DNA of 64,000 nt from Nelumbo lutea (GCA_022828595.1 JAKGHH010000003.1:102819583-102883582); one strand, 5' to 3'. Shown: positions 45,290 through 55,891, numbered from the stretch's first letter. The notes: generated by a model from the letters alone, not told the origin. Numbers and translations: made by a program.

Positions 45290-45470
45290 AATGGCCTCTC
45301 GGCGGTGGGCGATGGACGATGGGAGATGTGAGATCCCCGCCCGGCGATGGCCTCTCTTCTTTATCTTCTTCTTCAACCTCACTGGCCATAAATGGCCTCT
45401 CGGCGATGGATGCTTGGCGAAGATCTCATATCTCTCTCTCTCCTTCTTTATCTTCTTCTTCAACCCCACC
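45290..45470 (+). repeat. Direct repeat inside the Mutator-like cargo
   Basis: GGCCATAAATGGCCTCTCGG followed by a variable part and TTCTTTATCTTCTTCTTCAA occurs twice, at about 45285-45370 and 45385-45465. Non-coding or leader-like. Confidence 0.7.
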
Positions 45471-45599
45471 TCTCCCGTTTTCTTCATCAGCAATTTGGAC
45501 TGAACCTCCCTCACCAGACAATCTAGGTTTCTGAACAATACAAGATGATAAATGTGCATCTGAAATCTAAACAATACAAGAAGATTGTTTCTAATCTAG

Positions 45600-46290
45600 G
45601 TTTCATATCACCCGAGTTTTGTGAAGGTTGGGACTGAGCATCACCGCTAGCACCCCTAATGTGCAATCCAAAGAACCTGTTACAAGCAAGATTCGAAGCC
45701 TAGTTCAGCGGCACAACACTAGTGGCAGCAACACAATGCCAGTCTTGACTTCATCTTCATCCAATGGTGATGACGATGATGAAGAGCAATCCTTTTCGCC
45801 ATTGAGAATCAAAGTCAGACTGATGAAGATTTTCAAGTGGCAGGCAAGAAGATCATTTTTAATCTGGGTTTCAGATCATCGGAGTTTTGTGAAGGTTGGG
45901 ACTTAGCACCATCGCCACCATTTGCCGGTGTTGTTGGTACTTTCCCCTGTGACACCGAAGAAGAGAACAAGAGGGAGAGGGTGAAGAAATGGGTTTCAGA
46001 TCATCGAAGTTTTGTGAAGGTTGGGACTGAGCACCACTGCCACCTTTTGCCACTGCCATTGGTGCTTTCCCCTATGAGAGCACCCCTCACGTGCAATCCA
46101 AAGACCCAGGCAAGATTCGCAACCCAGTTTAGCGGCACAACGATGGTCTCGACTTCATCTTCATCCGATGATGATGACAATGATGAAGATCATTCCTTTT
46201 TGCCATTTGAGAATCCGAGATCCATTGGTGAAGATTTTCGAGTGGTGGGTTCTGGTAATTACAATGAAGACCGAGAGGAAGGTTTTAAAC
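45600..46290 (+). repeat. About 395-bp tandem duplication with acidic-Ser coding potential
   Basis: The block AGTTTTGTGAAGGTTGGGAC occurs at about 45615, 45887 and 46008. CACGTGCAATCCAAAGA-like words and CTTCATCTTCATCC(A/G)ATG...GATGATGA recur about 395 bp apart. Two open frames (45628-45906 and 45837-46307) encode SSSS-D-D-D-D/E tracts and the shared peptide SDHRSFVKVGT. I do not recognise a protein family. It may be captured host coding sequence or chance. Confidence 0.5.
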
Positions 46291-46904
46291 TGAGGCACCG
46301 GCAATGATGCAACAGCTGCGAAGATTGGTTCTCCTGATCTGACTTCACCAATAGCCAGAGTGTCGTCTGACTTCACCACCGCTGCATCTCTATGCAGGAT
46401 TTGAACAAGAAGCAAACCATATACTCATTTTTTGGGGGAATGTATTAGTTCCCGTTAGGGTCAATGGCGTCTTCGGCAATGGTTTTGTTGCCGCCAACAC
46501 AGTCGCTCAATTGCTCGCAAAGGAGCAACAACGGGCACAACTCCCACAAGAGAAAGGGGTTTGAGTTTAAGGGTAAGACAATCATTTTACATTTTCCGTG
46601 TATGTTTAGCAACCCTGGTAGTGTTTAGACAATTGTTTGAAATAGTAAGGGTAGTATCAATCAATTTTCAAACAGTAAAGATACATTTAATCAATTAACT
46701 AAATCATAAGGATAATTTAAGAAATTTACCCAAAAAAATTAAGAGGTGGAGGAAGACTAAAGAAATATTTGGAGAGAGAGATTGAACAATGAAACATCTT
46801 TTAAATTGAGGGAAACTTTTCAATTTACCAAACTTGGTCACCTTTTATGCAAAAGTCAAAAGTCAAGGCAAAAGGTCATTTATTTAAACGCCCTATAGCT
46901 GAGG

Positions 46905-47245
46905 GCAGATTTGCTCACAACAAAAAAGACTTTACACTTGCACTTATGCTCACATGCACGGTCAACGTGCATTGAGAATATCTCCCGTACTAGTTACGGA
47001 GAGATGTTCCCAATACATTGTAGATGTGTTGTGGGGTGTTTGTGGGACGCACTCTATGGTGCAAATATATGGTCTCAACAAAAAACTATGTCAATACGTT
47101 CCAACATGATCTGTGTCCACATATCACATACATGGTGGGTCTTAGTCTCGTGGTGGGTATATATCACATACATGGTGGGTCTCAGTCTCATGTGGACACT
47201 TATCATGTTGGAATCATGTTGGGACAGTTTTTGTTGTGAGCGTAT
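46905..47245. mobile_element. Nested fold-back element (CTCACAACAAAAA ends) with F1 core
   Basis: The outer ends GCTCACAACAAAAAAG (46914) and (inverted) GCTCACAACAAAAACTGTCC are inverted repeats. A second left copy CTCAACAAAAAACTATG at 47073 with GTTCCAACATGATCTGTGTC mirrors the right arm. Between them lies an F1-type hairpin (member 3), TGCATTGAGAATATCTCCCG facing GAGATGTTCCCAATACAT at 46968-47022. TATCACATACATGGTGGGTC is tandemly repeated (47124, 47161). Confidence 0.6.
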
Positions 47246-48730
47246 CTCCTATGATTTCATTATTTACTAAAACCTACCATATGGTGTACAAAACCTGTTT
47301 TAGTTTGCAATCTTTTATCTGACCTTCCATTAGAAACTATTTATATTTTTATTTGGGAATTAGTGGAGATCTATGCAATGCATAGGATTTGCTAAGGAAA
47401 AATGAAAAAACAAAAACAAATAACTATTATAACGGAGGAATACAATGTTGTTTAAAATAATTAACCTTTATTTTAGTAATTTGTTACAAAATTATTTTAG
47501 TAATTTGGACTAATTATATCAATAATTTCAACAAAAATTAATTACTTAATAAAATAATTATTTTTTTTATATTATCCATTAGAGTTTTATTTTATTTATT
47601 TTACTTTATTAATGACTGAAATTCTAATTTTCTAGATATTTCTTAAATATTAATAAATATATAAAATTAGGTTGCAGTCGTAATGAAATTAATTTATAGA
47701 TTAACTTTTTTTAGTCATAGTTAAATTAATCTAAACTCGAGCTCGATGTTTAAGACTTCGAATTGGATTTTGGTTGATTATCAACCTGACCCAAGCCCCA
47801 AGTTGCATTATAAAGGCAATGTGGGATGTGTAATTAGACTGAACCAAATTTAGTACAACTTATGCATGTATTATTTTTGGATTTTTAAATGTTTTTAAAT
47901 AAAAAAATATTAATATTAAAGTTAAAGGAGCTACGGGAGATGAAATATCCCCATTGTGTAACCTAATGAACCAAAAAAATAAAATATCTTAGGCTAGATT
48001 TTTGTAGTGTATTAATAATTTTTAGGGTTGCTTGGCCCAACCGGCCCACACCCCAAGCACAATAATATTTGTCTTGTCCTAGGACAGGGATAGCCTAATA
48101 ATGTATCATTGAATAACTCTATTTCAATATAATTATTTTTATTAATAATTACAATTTAATTTAAATATATCTAATGTATAGAAAATTATAGTTAAACTGA
48201 AATGATATAGATATAGTTAAAGAATTTTAGGCAATTCAATGAGTAATGGGAGGAGAGAGAATTAGTGGCACAAGATATTAAAGGAGAGATTTAATGGCAT
48301 AATTAATGAGGAGAGAAATTTAAAATAATTAATGGGAAAGAGGGGGAGAGAGATAGAGAGAGTTAATGGTGCGTTAACGAGGAGAGTTAAAAGTATTAAA
48401 GGTGAATGACCAATTGAATTGTTTTGTTCAATTCTAAAATTAAAAAATTCAAAAAAACTAAAAAAAAAAAAAGATAAATGCTTTTGAAAATAAACCAAAA
48501 AGAAGGAAGGTGATTTTACTTGGCAATTCTATTATTTTAACATGTAGTCAGAGATATATAGATGTCACGTGATTAATGAATTTTAACCTCATGTACTCAG
48601 CTGCCTTTTATAGATTCATTAATGATTTTTCTGTAACTTTATTTAAAATTAATTTTTTAAAATATCTATTTGTTTATATTTTTTATTTTTCTAATAAAAA
48701 TTTGGCAAAATATCTGTAGAGATGGAGATT
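47246..48730. other. AT-rich spacer
   Basis: No genes recognised. Short imperfect repeats of GTTAATGG/GAGGAGAG type at 48240-48405. Otherwise low-complexity AT-rich sequence. Confidence 0.5.
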
Positions 48731-48753
48731 AAAGCCGCATTTGTTTGGGGTGG

Positions 48754-48794
48754 AAAATCGAACCGGGGTAAACTTTACACCCCGGTTCGATTTT
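48754..48794. repeat. Perfect 16-bp inverted repeat
   Basis: AAAATCGAACCGGGGT (48754-48769) and ACCCCGGTTCGATTTT (48779-48794) are exact reverse complements with a 9-nt loop. It lies just after AAGCCGCATTTGTTTGG, which resembles a PIF/Tourist end, so it is probably subterminal transposon sequence rather than a transcription terminator. Confidence 0.8.
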
Positions 48795-48929
48795 ACATAT
48801 GTTTGGTAAGCACATAATTTTACACCGAAATTTGGTGTAATACTTCACTTTCATTTCTCTTTACACCGATAATCGATGTAAATTATACATCAAAATTATC
48901 TATGTAAAACTCATCGGTTCTATCATCGA

Positions 48930-49214
48930 AGTAAACACTCTCACTCTACTCTGGCTGTCTCACACATCCCTCTCCTCCGTTCTTCATCTACTCCATTAGC
49001 TCTCTCGCCGATGCCACTGCTCCTCCGTCAAACATCCGATAATCTCTCTCTCTCTCAGTTCTTCCTCTCACTCACACACACTCTCTCTCTCACACCCCCT
49101 CTCGTTGATCTGCTCTCTTTATTGCAGATCCCAGACTCAATCCCGGCCATAAAGCTCAAGAAGGAGGCTGGGTTGCACCCAAGGTTCCGACAGTTCATCA
49201 TTAACATTGCACAG
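48930..49214 (+). pseudogene. Gene 5'-end-like fragment with one clean exon (unrecognised)
   Basis: A CT-rich leader (48930-49115) with an ATG at 49011 is followed by an exon-like block at 49128-49214. That block has acceptor TTGCAG, exactly 29 codons (IPDSIPAIKLKKEAGL, then HPRFRQFIINIAQ), and donor CAG|GTTCGC. The peptide is far less AT-biased and more protein-like than its surroundings. Direct read-through from 49011 to 49280 is also open. I do not recognise the family. It could be an orphan first part of a gene, a captured exon, or a decayed gene; no convincing downstream exon was found before 50160. Confidence 0.4.
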
Positions 49215-50165
49215 GTTCGCTTTGATTTCCTCATCTATTCTTCTTCTCTTTTTTTTTTTTTTTCGATTGTGCTTGTTTGATCGCACTATATTCGAATGTT
49301 GCTTCTTGTTTTGTGTCAGCTTCTACGGAGTTGGGTTTTGATTTCATTATCAATTTCTTTTCGTGATTTGGTTCACTTCAGATGCCCATTTTTGTTCTTG
49401 ACGAATTAACAATTGGACCTTTCCTTGTGCTTATTACTAACATCGACGAACGGTCCTGAAGCAATAGCTTGTTAGTCCTAGATCATTTAAATTTAGATGG
49501 GTTTCAGTGAGATTGTGTAATTTTATATGGATTGCTCAAGAATCAGAACCCTTATGTGTCATCAAATCATGTTTTACTAATGTTACATTGCATTTTGTTC
49601 ATATGAAATTTCATTTCCATGAATGTGGTTCTATAGCTTCCATTTACATTGACTTATATCTTGGGTGTTCAATCATGAGATTGAACTATAAGCTAACGCT
49701 TTATGTAATACCATGTTGAGATAAAAGTATTAGAAAGAAAATGAGAGATATCAAAGAGCTGAAATTGTGCAAGAGAACCATTGAACGAAAGCTGTTCTTG
49801 CAGGACTACTTGTTGCAGAATGGTTGAATATCTGTTTAAGAAAACCTATCCTTTACTTTCGTTTTTAGTGCCTATAAAAATTCTGAGCTTTTAGCAATTT
49901 CTGGGGTCTTCAAATATGTACTTTATATGAATAACAGAAGTTGGTTGCAAAAATCCAAATACGTAGGAGGCATGGTTCAAGAACAGCACCTTCAAATAAA
50001 GATCCCATATTCTTCAAAAGTCTTTGTCCTGTTAAAAATCAAGAGAACAGGCATGAAAATAAATTATCTTCAACATGAATACAAGTAGAATAAGGTGTCC
50101 CAGAAAGTATACAAATCTGCAACAGTAAAGCTAGCTCAGTTGAGCTGAGCATGAACTATGGTGGC
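49215..50165. other. Spacer after the exon-like fragment
   Basis: AT-rich, no further exon or repeat that I can support. A TTTTTTTTTTTTTT run lies at about 49249. Confidence 0.4.
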
Positions 50166-50351
50166 CATGGTTCGGAATTCACATCTCCGCCCCACAGCAC
50201 ATCAACGCCGTGTATTGGGAATATCTCCCGATAATAGTACCAGTCCTCGATGATTTTATCATTGGAAGATGCACCCTATACACGGCCGGGAATGTGCTGT
50301 GGGGCGTTGTGGGGCGGCCCCTGTGGGCGGAGATGTGATCTCCATGGTTCG
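50166..50351. mobile_element. Mutator-type fold-back MITE, family F1 (member 4, intact)
   Basis: Element 50175-50342 (168 bp) flanked by a perfect 9-bp duplication CATGGTTCG (50166-50174 and 50343-50351). Ends GAATTCACATCTCCGCC and (inverted) GAGATCACATCTCCGCC. The arms continue through CCCCACAGCACATCAACG and the core TGTATTGGGAATATCTCCCG. The 9-bp duplication points to Mutator-like mobilisation and helps classify the whole F1 family. Confidence 0.85.
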
Positions 50352-51064
50352 CTACGGACATATAAGGATACATATAGTTTACTTACACATATACATATTT
50401 AAGTAGAGAATGGGCTTTTACATTTCAACATTTGGGTCTATATCTGCCCAATAACTTCAAAGCCTATTGTGTACAGAATTTATGTGATCCTAGATGAACA
50501 TCCAATGAGCCCAGCCCCCAAGATATTCGGTTGGCACTTCAGGCTCATAATGAGACCAAGCCAAACCTAAACCTGATGATGAGTGGTAAGTCTGAGAATT
50601 GGACACAGCTGGCAAGCCCAGCACCCTTTTGGGCCAGACAGAACCAATGACATGACTGCCAAGAAGCCCAAGACAGAGAAAGCCCATATGCCAACCATCC
50701 AAAACCTCAAAGACCTAAAAACCCATTCAGTTGCTGCAGGTATAAATTACATTTGTGAAGTAGTAGTCATTGGATCCGGGCTACCTCTTACATGATCTGA
50801 TTTCCCAGTTGGAGATGGAGCTTCACAATGGAAAAAAAAAAATATGTAACTAAGTTTTCATCAAAGAACAATGAAAAAAAAAATGTATGATCAAAGGTCT
50901 TTTTGGTGGACCCACCAATGTCCACCAAAGATGTCATCAAAGATGCCAATGCCCTTCCCTCATCCCTTTAATCAATTTCATTTATATATTCCCAATGGAA
51001 AAAATGTATCTAAGTTTTCACGAAGTGTTGCCTGCCTTTTTTACAAATATTATTAAGCACTTAG
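50352..51064. other. Spacer
   Basis: No gene recognised. CCCAAGCC/GGCCC-type words at 50490-50680 hint at worn subterminal transposon sequence. Confidence 0.4.
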
Positions 51065-51131
51065 TTAGGCTGTGTTTGGTTTGAAATAGAAGGTACGTCC
51101 TGCCTTTTCTTTCAAACCAAAGACAGCCTTA
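51065..51131. mobile_element. 61-bp Tourist-like MITE with TTA duplication
   Basis: Element 51068-51128 starts GGCTGTGTTTGGTTTGAAA and ends with its near inverse TTTCAAACCAAAGACAGCC, leaving a very short centre. It is flanked by TTA at 51065-51067 and 51129-51131. The end sequence and 3-bp TTA target fit the PIF/Harbinger-Tourist group. Confidence 0.85.
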
Positions 51132-51214
51132 ACCTCAATAGCGTTCAAGGTTCAAACCTACCCATTAATCCAACTTCAATTTCAAAAGACTAATCTTGGA
51201 GTTCTATGATTGGA

Positions 51215-51554
51215 CTTTTGGCCAATGTTTTAAAAAACGATCCGGGACTGGAATCGTTATGGCCACCAGTTTCTGGATCGACAGTTCGACTATTTGGTCT
51301 AAATGGATGGCTTATTTTGATAAAAAAAAATTAAAATTTAAAAAAATCATTAAAATAAAAAATTGGCCAAAAATCGTTAAATAAGTTGAACGGTTCAACA
51401 GTTCAACCGCCCGGGTCAATGGGTCATTTACAGATTCAATGGTTTTTTGCCAAGGATCGGGTTTGGGTAAAACGAAACAGATTACCTGGATGGTTCCTAG
51501 GATGAATGATCCGACCGTCCGAGTCAATGACGGTTCAGAAGCCATGCTTTTGGC
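51215..51554. mobile_element. DNA element starting CAATGTTTTAAAA with 8-bp duplication
   Basis: Element 51223-51546 is flanked by identical CTTTTGGC (51215-51222 and 51547-51554). It starts CAATGTTTTAAAAAACGATC and contains GAACGGTTCAACAGTTCAAC and GGTCAATGGGTCA words. Similar words occur at about 58095-58640 (CAATGTTTCAAAAAC, AGTTGAACCGCCTGGGT). Terminal inversion is weak, so class is uncertain. Confidence 0.55.
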
Positions 51555-51606
51555 ATCTAATTTAAGAAGAGTACTCATTTAAGAAAAAAACAATGGCACT
51601 AATTTA

Positions 51607-51715
51607 GGCTCTAGAAAGAGTATAAATGCATACAAAAATATAAGGTTTTTCACTCTCCATATTTGTATTTGTACTCCTTCCAAACTGAGCCTTTGTGTTG
51701 TACATATTTGTATTC
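51607..51715. mobile_element. Tourist-like MITE, TACAAATACAAA family (copy 1)
   Basis: Left end TTAGGCTCTAGAAAGAGTAT, right end TTTGTACTCCTTCCAAACTG followed by AGCC. The interior has ATACAAAAATATAAGG...CACTC. Same family as 52120-52232 and 55322-55538. Confidence 0.6.
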
Positions 51716-51738
51716 ATACTCTTTCTAAATTGAGTCTT

Positions 51739-52113
51739 AGGCTGCATTTGGAAATTATGCAAATGGAGTGTAAATCCCGCTTCAAGGTAAATTTGCACTC
51801 TGATTCACTTTTGCCTGTGTTTGGCAACATTACATTTATGCATTAACAAATGATACACCAATGCATATTTACATTGATAACAAGATGTAAAAGTACATCA
51901 ATAAAAAAGAAGTAAATTTGCATTCAAGTAGGCTTTTGATGAAAAAGGCATATGCTTTATTGAAATTCATGTTTGCATCCATTACAATTAAAAGTCTATT
52001 TGGTAAGAAGGTAAATTTGTCAGTGCAAAACTAACATAACTTTGCAATTTATATGAACCCTTTTACACTACATATTTGCATTCGCACTTATTTGCATCAT
52101 TTACAAATGCAGC
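51739..52113. mobile_element. Tourist-like MITE, GGCTGCATTTG family
   Basis: Left end TTAGGCTGCATTTGGAAATT and right end GCATCATTTACAAATGCAGC followed by CATA are inverted. The interior alternates GTAAATTTGCAC and TGCATT words. A 3-bp TTA/ATA target is possible. It lies between two copies of the TACAAATACAAA family. Confidence 0.6.
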
Positions 52114-52117
52114 CATA

Positions 52118-52234
52118 GGCTTAGTTTGGAAGGAGTACAAATACAAACATGTACAGTACAAATACTTACGAAATAATACAAAATATGAGGTTTTGCACTC
52201 CACACATTTGTATTTGTACTCCTAAACTGAGCCT
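52118..52234. mobile_element. Tourist-like MITE, TACAAATACAAA family (copy 2)
   Basis: Ends AGGCTTAGTTTGGAAGGAGT and (inverted) AGGCTCAGTTTAGGAGTACA. The interior AATAATACAAAATATGAGGT is shared with copy 4. Flanked by TA-rich trinucleotides. Confidence 0.7.
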
Positions 52235-52485
52235 AAGAGGGAAAAAAAACACGTGAAGATAAGAGCTTTCAGCGTTGTGTCATGTCATAGGAGTGCGCTA
52301 GTAAGAGTTCGGATCTGGCGGCCATGCTCACCCAGCCACATGTATGCAACATTGATTGTATTAGGGTCATCGATATTCTCATTGTGCGGCTGGATGAGCA
52401 TGGTCAAGAGATCTGAACTCATGCTAGTAGTGGATCTTTTGTGCATTCTTGCTATAGCCTTGTCCCAACTATATGGTGTTAATTG

Positions 52486-54811
52486 CCTGAGATTACGGGT
52501 GTCAATTGGACTGGGTTTGGTCCAGTCCTGTCCAGTCCAATGTGAGTCCATAACAAATGGACCAGATCCAATCCAATTAAATGAAAGTTTTGGACCATTT
52601 TGGACCAGTCCAATTCAATGTCATGACCATTCAATATGTTCAAATTTGTTTTAATTTAGATTAATTATAACCTAAACATAGTCCATTGACACCTATATTC
52701 GTATTTTCTATCAATGGACTAGATATTGGCTCAACTCAATCCAATAAAAATCCATTACGGATGGACCGGGTGTTAGATAGTGTATGCCCTTAGCTCCAAT
52801 CAAATTGATGTACTTATTGACATTTATTGTAAATGAATAAAGTACATAGTTGATTCATGTTATTATGGTGTATTTTTGTGTAAAACCCTTAAACTGGACA
52901 CTAATGAAACTCGTGTTAGTTTAGAATCTTCACATTCGTTGGATAGACCTAGGGAGGTTTATCCTGCCAAGGCTGACACTATGTGCTGCCAAATCGGTTG
53001 GGATGGCTTGTCTCAACTACCAGGGTGAGACCTAAAGCACATGTAGAGTGGATTTGCTTGAAATCCTGAACTGGACCATTTTCCAATTATACCTTGGACC
53101 TTGGAGACAGATGGGCAAAACTGAAAAGTTACACCTGACCCTTAGACTCAATTAATGGTACTACACTAAGTGTTGGATTGCATTGTCTTTGATATGCCAA
53201 TCAGTGAGATCCTTAGAGGGGGTCAAAACCTGGGTATGTTGGGGCAGTCCGAGAATTCACCTGAGTGGGTGATCACAGTGATAGGATCAGCCCCTTTGTC
53301 GAACAAAGTGAATGATCGGGGATTGTACACTCTTTGGTTGAAACCTAAATTCTTGTTGATATTTGTTTTTTGTAAAATATATTTATATAGAGATATACAT
53401 ATATATTATGGTTTCACAAAATGTTTGCAAAAATGTTTTAATTCTCGTGATCCATGTGAGTAGAGAATGCAACACTGTACCTTACATCCGAGGGAGAAGT
53501 CATCTCTTATCGGGTAGTGTTTAATCATTATGGGCTGATGTTAAGTATAATACCATTTAGGGCTTTTACCTGATGGGCTAATCTCACATCTTCCCATAGT
53601 CCTTAGGCTTTCATAAGATGGTTGGACCCAATAACCATTTAGTGTAAAGTTAGGCCCATTAAGAACCATATTGATGGACTCAGGGGGTTCACTGTATTCA
53701 GTAGTGAATTCGGTCAAGTCTTGTAACAGAGGCTAGGATGGACCCTTGTGGCTTATGTGGAAATCAATGATAGGGTCCCACGCCATACAAAGAGAGCCAA
53801 GCTAGCCAACACTAGGGAAATAAGCATGAAAGCTTAATGGGCCTAATGCCTCATTCCAATTGGGCTTAATTTGATTAATTAAATAAGGGGGCGAATCTAG
53901 GTATGGATTAACAGATAAGGATAAGAGGATAACTATTATCCACTTAAAGAGTTCAGATCCAAATAAATATTTGGATTTGGAAACTTCTAATTGGATTATG
54001 AGAAGTTGATTCTGATATACAGTTAAGATAAGGGATAAGCCTTATCACTTAAAGAGTCCAGATCCAAATAAAGATCTGGATCAAGAAACTCCTAATCAGA
54101 TTAGGAGGTTAACTCTTTAAGGATTATATAAAAGGAGGAGGGCGAATTGGAAAAATGTTAAACAGTTTCACAGTTTTCTGCATTCAATTCTCTCTCCTTA
54201 TGCTCTTGCCGTCCTCCCCTATTCGATCTTCAATTTTTGAAGTGATCAAGATTGGATCTTGATATTGATTCTTGTTGGAAGAATCAATCTTGAAGCTATG
54301 CTTACATCTCTACTTTGTTCTTGCTGAAGAATTGGGGTTCTTACTGAAGAATATCCATGTTGATCATACCTCACCTTAAGCTATGTCATCTTTAGTGGAT
54401 GAAGAATTTGGTAACCTCTTTAGGCGTTAACACTTACATTGGGAGGAGCTTTTTTGCATGGATTCTTTATCAGGTATTCATTTCCCTAATCTTGGTTTTA
54501 GATTTGGTCCAGTTTGTTTCAAGAATAAACCTTGAAAAATGCAATTTTTCGAAATTAAAGAATAAGATTCTCATAAGGAAGAAATATATTTTTGAAACTT
54601 CGCCCAACCACCCCGCATGGTTCTGTCATCCATATGATAAATCTCCCCTTCCCTTCATCAGGTCCAGTCCAATTCAATAAATGCTTTGGACCATTAAGTT
54701 TGGACTGGCCCAATTCAATATGTCTTGTTGATCAGTCCAATCCGTCCAAATTGATTTTAGTTTGGATGGGGTCCAATCTAAAAGCAATCCGTTGACACCC
54801 CTACCTGAGAT
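52486..54811. mobile_element. hAT-like element with perfect 8-bp duplication
   Basis: Element 52494-54803 has ends TACGGGTGTCAATTGG and (inverted) TAGGGGTGTCAACGG, and an identical 8-bp flank CCTGAGAT at 52486-52493 and 54804-54811. Subterminal GGTCCAGTCC/CCAATCCA repeats occur on both sides. No transposase is recognisable. The centre (about 52768-54480) is an unrelated block with a TATA-like TATATAAAAGG at 54125, described separately. Confidence 0.85.
52768..54480 (+). other. Unidentified LTR-like block inside the hAT-like element
   Basis: Starts TGTTAGATAGTGTATGCCCT and contains a paired repeat (AAGAGTTCAGATCCAAATAA and AAGAGTCCAGATCCAAATAA), TATATAAAAGGAGG at 54125, then a T/C-rich leader-like stretch. 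This arrangement resembles the promoter part of a long LTR (solo LTR), but neither end nor a 5-bp duplication could be defined. Peptide 53170-53463 is not recognised. Confidence 0.35.
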
Positions 54812-55159
54812 CTATTCCACTATTCTGTTTTGTTCAGTATCATGTCTCGACCTTTGAATCATTTCTCAATACTTCAGTTCATCTCATGACATACTTGGGG
54901 CTCTTCTTAGCTCTTATGACACCTTCAACTTGATAAAATTTTTATTACTTTGATTACCAATTCCACTTAATGTAAATCAAAAAGCAAACCCAACCCTCTT
55001 CAACTTAAATTGAGTCTAAAACCAACCATCCCCAAGCGTGGCCTAAGCTAAGCTAAGACAAACTCTTTTACATGATAAATTATCATTATATAAGAAATAC
55101 CTAGACGACATCATTGAAATTTCCATATAAGAAGGGTATTTTCCAAAGATATTCTATAT

Positions 55160-55318
55160 TATCTTGTATGTATGTATTTGTACTTTACATATTTGCATTT
55201 GTACTCTTTAAGTTCAATTTGAAATGACTAAAAATACAAATTTGTAGACTGCAAAACCATGTATTTTATATTATTTTGTTTATATTTGTATTGTATACAT
55301 TTATATTTATACTCTTTC
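55160..55318. mobile_element. Tourist-like MITE, TACAAATACAAA family (copy 3, degraded)
   Basis: ATTTGCATTTGTACTCTTTA...AAATACAAATTTGTAGACTG...TTATACTCTTTCCAAGGCTT words match the family but the left end is worn. It directly abuts copy 4. Confidence 0.5.
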
Positions 55319-55319
55319 C

Positions 55320-55542
55320 AAGGCTTAATTTGGAAATAGTATAAATACAAATATGTACATTGCAAAACAAAGTTTAGATATACAAAATATATGTTTTGTT
55401 GCACTGTATATATTTGTGTTTGTGTTCTTCCCTGGAAAGAGTACAAACACAAATATATATAGTATAAATACATACCGAATAATACAAAATACAAGGTTTT
55501 ACACTACATATTTGTGCTCCTTCTAAACTAAGCCTTATGTTG
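55320..55542. mobile_element. Tourist-like MITE, TACAAATACAAA family (copy 4)
   Basis: Left end AAGGCTTAATTTGGAAATAG and right end (inverted) AAGGCTTAGTTTAGAAGGAG. The interior GAATAATACAAAATACAAGG matches copy 2. TA-rich flanks fit a TTA/TAA target. Confidence 0.65.
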
Positions 55543-55800
55543 TATATGGTTGCAATTTGCACTAATTTAAAACTATGGCAGTGCAACTGTTTTGGGTGTA
55601 AATTTTGATTTAATTTTGTTTCAAATTTTACCTTACTTTGTTTGGTTGCAGTAGAAATGAAGTAAAATAAGACCTAGAGCAGAACAATGTAAAATCCAAA
55701 ACAAAATTAAAACCAAATTTTGCATTTTTTTTCATTTGTATTCCCATACATTTGTACTACTGCAAGTAAAATTGCACTGCAACCAAACACAACCTTAATA
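55543..55800. mobile_element. Tourist-like MITE, TGGTTGCAGTG family
   Basis: TGTTGTATATGGTTGCAATT at the left and (inverted) AAGGTTGTGTTTGGTTGCAG at the right, with ATTTTGTTTCAAATTTTACC and AAAATCCAAAACAAAATTAA words between. No coding potential. Ends are approximate. Confidence 0.5.
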
Positions 55801-55891
55801 ACAAAGCTAATCAACTATCTACCAAGTAGGGAAGTTAATTCAACTAATGGGCTAGGAGGCGTGGGAGCAAACCTATACAACTACAATTGTG

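Larger units (their letters stand above)
44967..46731. mobile_element. Mutator-like element with about 110-bp inverted repeats and cargo
   Basis: The left arm, about 44967-45075 (GATAAATTTCTTACACTACC, TAACATTACCCTTACTGTTT), is inverted at about 46625-46731 (ending GGATAATTTAAGAAATTTAC), with roughly 80% identity by eye over the whole arm. The flanks are A-rich on both sides, so a 9-bp duplication is compatible but not provable. Long inverted repeats and GGGTAAATTTC-type ends suggest a Mutator-like element. The interior encodes no transposase. It holds GC-richer, CT-rich sequence with short acidic-Ser reading frames and internal duplications, as in Pack-MULEs that carry host gene pieces. Confidence 0.65.

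Noticed and set aside
45223..45534. 103-codon frame as a host gene
   Set aside because: Low-complexity Ser-rich product of CT-rich repeat inside the Mutator-like element; reported only as cargo.
48754..48794. Perfect hairpin as a transcription terminator or microRNA precursor
   Set aside because: A 16-bp stem with 9-nt loop is too short for a plant miRNA precursor, and intrinsic terminators are not used by plant nuclear genes; subterminal transposon palindrome is simpler.
53170..53463. 97-codon frame in the LTR-like block
   Set aside because: No recognisable domain; AT-rich tail and position suggest a chance frame.
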